Part shown: positions 42,281-47,528 of the stretch, piece after piece
How positions within the stretch are numbered: position 1 is the first letter of the stretch
Layout of the letters: the number at the start of each line of letters is the position of its first letter
Assembly: GCF_001039355.2 (NCBI RefSeq)
Contig: NW_019773914.1
Coordinates: 243,437-290,964 of the forward strand
Length of the DNA stretch: 47,528 bases
Source: Lingula anatina
Taxonomy: Eukaryota; Brachiopoda; Lingulata; Lingulida; Lingulidae
Reading direction: 5' to 3'
Program-made: the position numbers and the translations under genes
Notes under the pieces: generated by a model
Told to the model about the DNA's origin: nothing
Databases searched by the model: none
Seen by the model: the letters and a program-made list of their open reading frames with translations, nothing else

Positions 42281-44317
42281 TCACTGTGATTTATATGCTT
42301 GAATATCAAAAGGTAAAAGTTTCTTCTCCGATTTCATTTTATGAACGATCTCACGCCGCTTTTTAAGTTCTTCTCGACATTGTTTTTCGAAGTCTTTTAC
42401 CGTGAATTTTGACCGGAAGGACTTTTCTTTTGCTTTCTTTTCCAAGTCATTATACGTCTGCTCGTCTACTATACGTAATTCTGCGATGCCGTGTCTATCT
42501 ATTAGCGTCTGGCGTTTGATCCCCGAAGCATTCAGGGCGTCGTGGAGAGTGCAATGTTTTTGTCTGCATGTATATTCCAGTACCTTCCGGTATCGATCAT
42601 GTACTGGGCTCAGGTCTGTTATATTTACTGGAGGAGTTCTCGTTGTAGTCGTTTCACGTGGTATTTTGACCGTTAAATGTCTTTTAAGAGCTGGAGTATT
42701 GTGTTCAGTTGTGTGGCATTGTCGACATAGTCGCTGGATAATTCTGTCACAATCCATGCAAATTGAATGTGCTGGCCTTTCACACCTGTCGCATTTGTAG
42801 TGAGAGCCTTCCAGGTGGTCAGGATCTCTGCCATCACTGGAATTCTGAGTTACTTCCTCGTCGTTTCTTTGGGCATCTGTTATATTTTCTAATAACGATG
42901 AAATGTTTCCATTCATCAAATCAGCAAATATTTCTCCCATATCGTCTACTTCTGCATTACTAGGGGTACCTACGTTTCTGTTTTGGCGTCCCGTTAGCTG
43001 CTGTGTTGTTGCGTTGATGCTGTTTTCGCTGTCATCAATGTGTTTGTATTGTGAGTCTTCTGTAGGGGGTAATTCTTCAGCATTTCCTGTGGCAACTGTG
43101 CCACTTTCACATTGCGAGGTAATTTGTGTCGTTGTACCGAGTTCTTCTCTTACGATACTGTTATCACTATTCTGGTCAATCATGTCACTTCGCGTTGTTT
43201 CGTCTGTATTTCTCTGAGCATCTGTGGTCCTGATTTGATGTTCCATAGCGATCTGTGGCGTTGTTTCGCTGCTGTTGTTTTCCAGGTTGATTTCATCACT
43301 GTCCTGTTGCATGGAAATGTTTTCATGTTCCACATTTGGAAAACTATCCTGGTAGTGCAGCATAACGACCCCGTAGTCTAAATTGCAATCTTCCAGGCTT
43401 TCTACTTTTTGTTTGCAACAGTAATTGCAAAGCAAATATACCGATATAGTATCATCACCACATAATTTTTCTAAGACGACATACGTTGCTTTTCCCTCAC
43501 ATAGATTTAATTCTTCACTTGGATTTGTACACACATAAATTTTGTTATTAGGAACGTCAAACGTCTCATACTTCTGTCCTTGTTTCATTGGTTGAAAACA
43601 CTCAATGGGTATCCTACAGTGAGTTGCTATAAGCTTTTTGGCGTGTCTCTTTATATCACAGTCAGTACACAATCTGAGAGGATCAATTGTAGAACAGTCT
43701 AAGCATGCGTCTACTGCTTCACCACGACACTCCACACATTTGCCGTAGCTCTCCCCACTATTTCCCTCCATCCTTGACGTATAGTCGCCACATTCACCAT
43801 CATCATCATCGCTCCAACCCCCTCCCCGTGCGTCGTCTGTGCTGACAGGGTGGAGACGTATTCTGCGGTGGTGTGCCTCACTGCCTTTGTGCTCAGATAT
43901 GTCACAGGTGGAACAACTTAATTGTAACCAATTTGAGTCGCAGTCTAAGCATGCTACCGTGGCTTCTCCCTCACAGCTCTCCCTCTCCTTTATAAAAAAA
44001 CACGCGTATCTCCTGTTGGAGAACTTATGTGAAGGGTAATGTTCATCGTCATCTTGGGTATAAGACACACGTTGTGACGTGACCTGTGATCTCAGGGTTA
44101 TCCTGTGGTGAATATCCGCCAGTTTACCACTGTGATAAGCTTCACTACATTTAAGACATAGTAAAATTACATATCTGTAGCAGCAGTCCAGGCAGACGAC
44201 ACTTGCTTTTTTATCACAGTAGCAGTTACCAAATTTTGTACCCTCATTGCTGTAAGATGACGCACCTGATTCATGGTCATTTGAATCGCGACTGTGGTCA
44301 CCCATTCCGCCTTGGCC
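42281..44317 (-). CDS. Multi B-box-like zinc finger protein with CCDC106-like C-terminus, terminal exon
   Basis: The acceptor ATTTCAG precedes 44317 (minus strand) and the frame is open to TGA at 42281-42283, about 679 codons. The YIYIYI start of the longer open frame is microsatellite and not protein. An ATG at 44305 could also initiate. Numbering from that longer frame, B-box-like Cys/His fingers lie near 50-95, 125-172, 213-258, 282-340 (degenerate) and 526-570. The last reads CDRCERPAHSICMDC and LCRQCHTTEH. An acidic, Gln/Asn/Thr-rich region (345-520) separates the fourth and fifth. The C-terminus (about 590-690), with GIKRQTLIDRHGIAELRIVD and KMKSEKKLLPF, resembles the domain of CCDC106-type proteins. 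Possibly a regulator or transposon-related adaptor; function unknown. Confidence 0.75.
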   Translation of the reverse strand, partial: GQGGMGDHSRDSNDHESGASSYSNEGTKFGNCYCDKKASVVCLDCCYRYVILLCLKCSEAYHSGKLADIHHRITLRSQVTSQRVSYTQDDDEHYPSHKFSNRRYACFFIKERESCEGEATVACLDCDSNWLQLSCSTCDISEHKGSEAHHRRIRLHPVSTDDARGGGWSDDDDGECGDYTSRMEGNSGESYGKCVECRGEAVDACLDCSTIDPLRLCTDCDIKRHAKKLIATHCRIPIECFQPMKQGQKYETFDVPNNKIYVCTNPSEELNLCEGKATYVVLEKLCGDDTISVYLLCNYCCKQKVESLEDCNLDYGVVMLHYQDSFPNVEHENISMQQDSDEINLENNSSETTPQIAMEHQIRTTDAQRNTDETTRSDMIDQNSDNSIVREELGTTTQITSQCESGTVATGNAEELPPTEDSQYKHIDDSENSINATTQQLTGRQNRNVGTPSNAEVDDMGEIFADLMNGNISSLLENITDAQRNDEEVTQNSSDGRDPDHLEGSHYKCDRCERPAHSICMDCDRIIQRLCRQCHTTEHNTPALKRHLTVKIPRETTTTRTPPVNITDLSPVHDRYRKVLEYTCRQKHCTLHDALNASGIKRQTLIDRHGIAELRIVDEQTYNDLEKKAKEKSFRSKFTVKDFEKQCREELKKRREIVHKMKSEKKLLPFDIQAYKSQ

Positions 44318-44320
44318 CTG

Positions 44321-44371
<51 letters not shown>
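44321..44371. repeat. (AT)n microsatellite at a splice acceptor
   Basis: About 51 bp of AT units, directly upstream (minus strand) of the B-box gene's acceptor. It appears to be the tail of the SINE-like repeat 44373-44432. Confidence 0.9.
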
Positions 44372-44372
<1 letters not shown>

Positions 44373-44375
<3 letters not shown>

Positions 44376-44776
44376 ACAGGCGAGATTCAAATCCAGGTCA
44401 CAGCTACGTAAATCACATCCCAAATATAGCCATTTACTTTATAGAACCTATGGCTTAGAACTTCTTTTATTAAATACTTCTCAAGCACAGCAAACAGGTA
44501 AAAAAACTAACAAGATATAACAAAGCTGTTGGACACGGCGTGTTCGGTTCCAATAACGCTTCTCTCGGGAAAGATGAACGTTCAAAACTGAGGGCAATTC
44601 AGTTGACAGAGACAGGAAAATTTTTGTCAGATTCTCTCAAATTTCAAGCATCTGAGGCAGCAGACCCAATTGAACATTTGGAAGATTCCGATTATATATA
44701 TATGGCTATATTTGGGATGTGATTTATGTAGCTGTGACCTGGATTTAAATCTCGCCTGGATTTCGATCTTGCCTGT

Positions 44777-44779
<3 letters not shown>
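44373..44779. repeat. Inverted pair of SINE-like repeats with (AT)n tails
   Basis: 44373-44432 and 44702-44779 are reverse complements (shared ATGGCTATATTTGGGATGTG and GTAGCTGTGACCTGGATTT). The second has an extra ~18 bp that looks like a local duplication. GGATTTGAATC resembles a tRNA box B. Each copy ends in an (AT)n tract on its outer side. Confidence 0.65.
44540..44695 (+). other. Protein-like fragment between the inverted repeats
   Basis: An open frame reads FGSNNASLGKDERSKLRAIQ and then TETGKFLSDSLKF, with plausible protein composition. It is lost in the (AT) repeat on the right. It could be an exon remnant; no family is recognised. Confidence 0.2.

Positions 44780-44848
<69 letters not shown>
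44780..44848. repeat. (AT)n microsatellite
   Basis: About 69 bp of AT units, the tail of the second SINE-like copy. Confidence 0.95.
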
Positions 44849-44851
<3 letters not shown>

Positions 44852-44906
44852 TCTGTCGTATGATATATTTGAATTGCGAATATATAATTGAGGTAATACT
44901 TGCCTA

Positions 44907-45297
44907 CAGGGTTACTACTTAATATGGAATATTTTTTATCATTGTTATTTTTGAGCACTGATTAATGTTTTTTGGATTCTTCTCTAAGGTACCTGTCAAG
45001 TTTCAGAGCGATCCCTTTGTTGCTTCTCTAAACACACTCCAAAGATTGCCCAAACCCATGCGTTTTTCACAAGGGCAGAAATTGCCAAAAAAAAGACCAC
45101 CCTTCACCTTTCTGACCACAGAACATGCAATTGCATGCATCATTTGTTTCGATAGTTGTATGGTAATTAGGTAACACACCTGGCTACACATGGAGTGACA
45201 CCTCACTTTTGGATTTCAAGTAGTTAGAGCGAAAAAAAATATTTTGTAGAAAATTTACTTGACAAAAAATAATATTCCATATTAAGTAGTAACCCTG
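44907..45297. mobile_element. Tc1/mariner-type MITE with perfect 27-bp ends
   Basis: The inverted ends 44907-44933 and 45271-45297 are identical over 27 bp (beginning CAGGGTTACTACTTAATATG) and flanked by TA on both sides (44905-44906 and 45298-45299). It is 391 bp long. A related solo end lies at 11525-11575. Frames of about 68 codons are open on both strands of the interior, with no recognisable domain. Confidence 0.85.
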
Positions 45298-45891
45298 TAT
45301 ATGAAGGAAAAGGGACAAGCATTAAAATAAACAAAATATCATAACGCTTTACATATCAAACAAAACACATAATTATAGTAAACGTATATAATACTTGATG
45401 TGTAAAGACTGCGTTAACCACCTGTGTTATCATTTTAACTTATATTACCTTATTACAACTGTCATATGATTCATTAGCATTATGGTCTATGAGATCAAGG
45501 CTATGGCCAGTAATCTTGCCTCGATCCTGAAAATTAAATTAAATAAATAAATACTCTCCAGTTACTTCGTTCTGCTTGTGCATAGCGTTAATGTACAAAT
45601 CTTTTTTGTCATTTTCGTACGATTTCAAACAGCCATGAGGATAACTACTGGTATATAACGCCAGCAAAGAATTACTATTATTTTGAGTTATAATGTTAAT
45701 AATGAGTTCATACAACACCGGTTTTCTGTTAAAAAGGTTTACATTGAAAGCAGGACTGTGCAGAGTTGAAATGTTATTATGAATAGAAAATACCTTTGCC
45801 TCTTGTTCTTGTAAACTGTTATTTGACTCCGTTCGTGCTCCGCTGAATAAATTAAAATATACATATCAATTATTTGGCATGTCGCCCAGTA
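45298..45891. other. No identifiable gene
   Basis: AT-rich sequence. Nothing recognised. Confidence 0.45.
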
Positions 45892-46144
45892 GGGGAGACC
45901 GGGGCTAGTTGGATCCCGAGGTAAGTTGCCCCCCCCCCCCCCCCCCCCATCAAGTCTCTTTAATAAAGTTACTTTAGATGCTAAATTATTTCATTTGGAC
46001 TCACTGCCGACGCTTTCTTAGCACTATTGGAAACGGTCACTTTACAAAATGATGTGATCAATTCTTTTACCCCATGGTTACTTTGTCATAAATTGATGGG
46101 TGGGGGGCAACTTACCCCGGGGTCCAACTAGCCCCGGTCTCCCC
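45892..46144. mobile_element. TA-flanked MITE with 43-bp inverted ends
   Basis: The ends start GGGGAGACCGGGGCTAGTTG and match over 43 bp with two mismatches, ending in a C/G run. TA flanks both sides (45890-45891 and 46145-46146). 253 bp, non-coding. Confidence 0.9.
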
Positions 46145-46769
46145 TATTCAATACAATTTTCGTCATTCTGTGGCACCGGCGAATCATGTGTAAACAAAAA
46201 TCTTTTGTTTATTTCTAAATTGATATTTCTCTTATTAGACCTTTGTCTATATTTTATTAATTACTAAGGTTGCCACTTGGTCAACTTCTTCATTTCATTT
46301 CATTTCATCCTTGGACCTAAATAGAGAAGGACAAGAAACGCGGCATCTTCCTTTGAAGCTATGTGCGTTCGGGTAAACATTCGCCTATTGTCTCACATAA
46401 TCTGTTTTGATAGCTCCACGGGCGTCTGAACAGCTTATTATCAAGGTAGCGCGCGCTGTGCTTCAGTGCATTTCTATTGTTTCTCTGCATTGATAACGCA
46501 ATTTCTCGCAGTCCCTCGTGGTTGCTATGATACAGCATTGCCGCCATCTTGCAGTTGCGAGCACACAGGTTTCCGTCAACACGTGGAAATTTATTGAGGG
46601 GTTTTCGGCATTTTTCCCCCGTTACCTCATAAAAACGGGTTGTGAAGTTTGTCTGCAATACCTGCTGTCTTTTCCTGTCCGTGAGATAGTCTCTGACAGG
46701 ACAGGAAGTCATGTAACCGACATTTTGTTTCTGTTTGTGCGTTTGCTCAAGAAGTTATAACTTCTTGGT
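46145..46769. other. No confident gene
   Basis: A minus-strand frame (46359-46712, 117 codons) is open, but I see no domain. A perfect 20-bp palindrome CAAGAAGTTATAACTTCTTG is at 46747-46766, just before the next coding segment. Confidence 0.4.
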
Positions 46770-47093
46770 TTGCTTGAGGAGGTGGTGAGGGAAGTATTCT
46801 CCGAGGAAAACACATTTTTTTATCACAACCATGGGGATCTCCGTGAAGGAATTATGAATTTGGCCTTACAAAATAAAGCTTTCATGAATTATTGGGAAGA
46901 ACTAATTGCTGGTGAATCAGACAAATTAAAAATGGACCTTTTTGGCATGTTTGTGAAGTTATATATTACCATTAGGGGCCACTCATTTAGCAGAGAGCTT
47001 AAAGAAAAGTACCAAGAATCTGTGTCTGCATCTACGAAAAAAAAAAAAGGATTGAGAAAGTCTCTCAAAAGGAAGAGTAGAATTACAGCTTGA
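46770..47093 (+). CDS. C-terminal exon of an unidentified protein
   Basis: About 107 codons to TGA (47091-47093). The residues VVREVFSEENTFFYHNHGDL, LALQNKAFMNYWEELI and LYITIRGHSFSREL are followed by KKKKGLRKSLKRK. Hydrophobic, helical composition followed by an (I/W)(V/T)TIRG-x-S motif and a basic KGLRK tail recurs, as I recall, in uncharacterised proteins of cnidarians, molluscs and fish that are often repeated and possibly transposon-derived. There is no good initiator; the start is an exon border, perhaps the AG at about 46777. An upstream exon was not found. Confidence 0.45.
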   Translation: MLEEVVREVFSEENTFFYHNHGDLREGIMNLALQNKAFMNYWEELIAGESDKLKMDLFGMFVKLYITIRGHSFSRELKEKYQESVSASTKKKKGLRKSLKRKSRITA

Positions 47094-47528
47094 ATTATTA
47101 CCTAGATTTTCAACAAACAGACTATGATCTTGTGCATTTATAACATTTGGGTTTTTTCACTTAGCAATTAAGATCTTAATTAGAAATTTCATCTAGGTTT
47201 ACATTAATTTTAATTAGTTATTTAAGAGTCAGATTTGTCGTACTAGTTTGGTAGAAAATAATACACCAGGTACCAAAATATGGCTTTCTGTTTTCAGTAA
47301 CTGAAAAGCAGTCATAATTCAAGAACTTATTATAAGTATTTATAATATTTGTTTTTTTCATTCAGCAACTATCTTTCATTTATATTTCGCTTTATTTTTC
47401 ATTAAAAGTTACCCGTTTACAATATGAGATTAATTTCACCAATACTGATCTTATGGTAATAAAAAATGCATATATTTGATATAAAAAATCTTCTTTTTAT
47501 TTCTTTTCACTTCCTTTTTTTTTTTACA
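47094..47528 (+). other. AT-rich 3' flank
   Basis: Probable 3' UTR or intergenic sequence. No feature recognised. Confidence 0.4.

Noticed and set aside
42402-43381. Plus-strand frames of 89-132 codons
   Set aside because: Shadow frames antisense to the B-box gene, with no domain content.
44965-45174. 69-codon frame inside the 391-bp MITE
   Set aside because: Both strands are open by chance over this length, and the element is too short to encode a transposase.
46359-46712. 117-codon minus-strand frame
   Set aside because: Looks partly protein-like, but I see no domain, start context or neighbour to support it.

Overview
This looks like a piece of a marine invertebrate nuclear genome. It is AT-rich, with long introns, GT/AG splice sites, tRNA-like SINE heads, long (AT)n and (CA)n tracts, many MITE families, two scaffold gaps (13279-13915 and 30875-31260) and single N joins at 20884 and 40022. 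The motif usage (TAGGCCTA, TACATGTAC) and transposon mix would suit a mollusc or another lophotrochozoan, or an invertebrate deuterostome; nothing in the window fixes the phylum. Protein-coding host sequence is sparse and mobile DNA dominates.

The most striking region is 3.6-17.9 kb. It holds two copies, in opposite orientation, of a large DNA transposon with two genes. The plus-strand gene of copy A encodes a SWIM zinc finger, split across exons 1 and 2, and ends in a YqaJ/lambda-exonuclease-type nuclease exon. The minus-strand gene encodes a THAP-type DNA-binding domain followed by a DDE transposase of the IS5/PIF-Harbinger type (DDE_Tnp_4). The two genes interlock: the nuclease exon lies inside an intron of the transposase gene, and the last transposase exon lies inside an intron of the nuclease gene. 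Copy A (3645-11250) is bounded by a perfect 18-bp terminal inverted repeat and is only lightly damaged. Copy B (about 14.7-17.9 kb) has the same interlocked layout but is degenerate, and one deletion has clipped both genes. From memory, the combination resembles the ISL2EU superfamily; the assignment is inference.

Other regions. 0-0.64 kb is a TA-flanked foldback element. Copy A carries a nested piggyBac-like insertion (4120-6161) in its first intron. Two further piggyBac-like elements (from 12775, and 23830-24775) have TTAA targets, CCCTCA ends and short internal palindromes. A small secreted thrombospondin-type-1 protein lies at 19535-20056 behind a CRE-containing promoter. A large terminal exon at 25834-27263 encodes a trypsin-fold protein with a complete His-Asp-Ser set. 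28.4-33.2 kb is a nest of foldback, hAT-like and SINE-like repeats. A probable promoter and first exon lie near 33.7-33.85 kb. A broken APE-type LINE (35.2-39.1 kb) is followed by a 5'-truncated sibling (40.0-41.25 kb). A minus-strand exon at 42281-44317 encodes five B-box-like fingers and a CCDC106-like C-terminus. 44.3-46.15 kb holds SINE-like and Tc1/mariner-type MITEs. 46.77-47.09 kb encodes the C-terminus of an unidentified protein.

The genes do not form a pathway. The only functional pairing supported here is inside the transposon, where a DDE transposase and a YqaJ nuclease travel together and share DNA on opposite strands.
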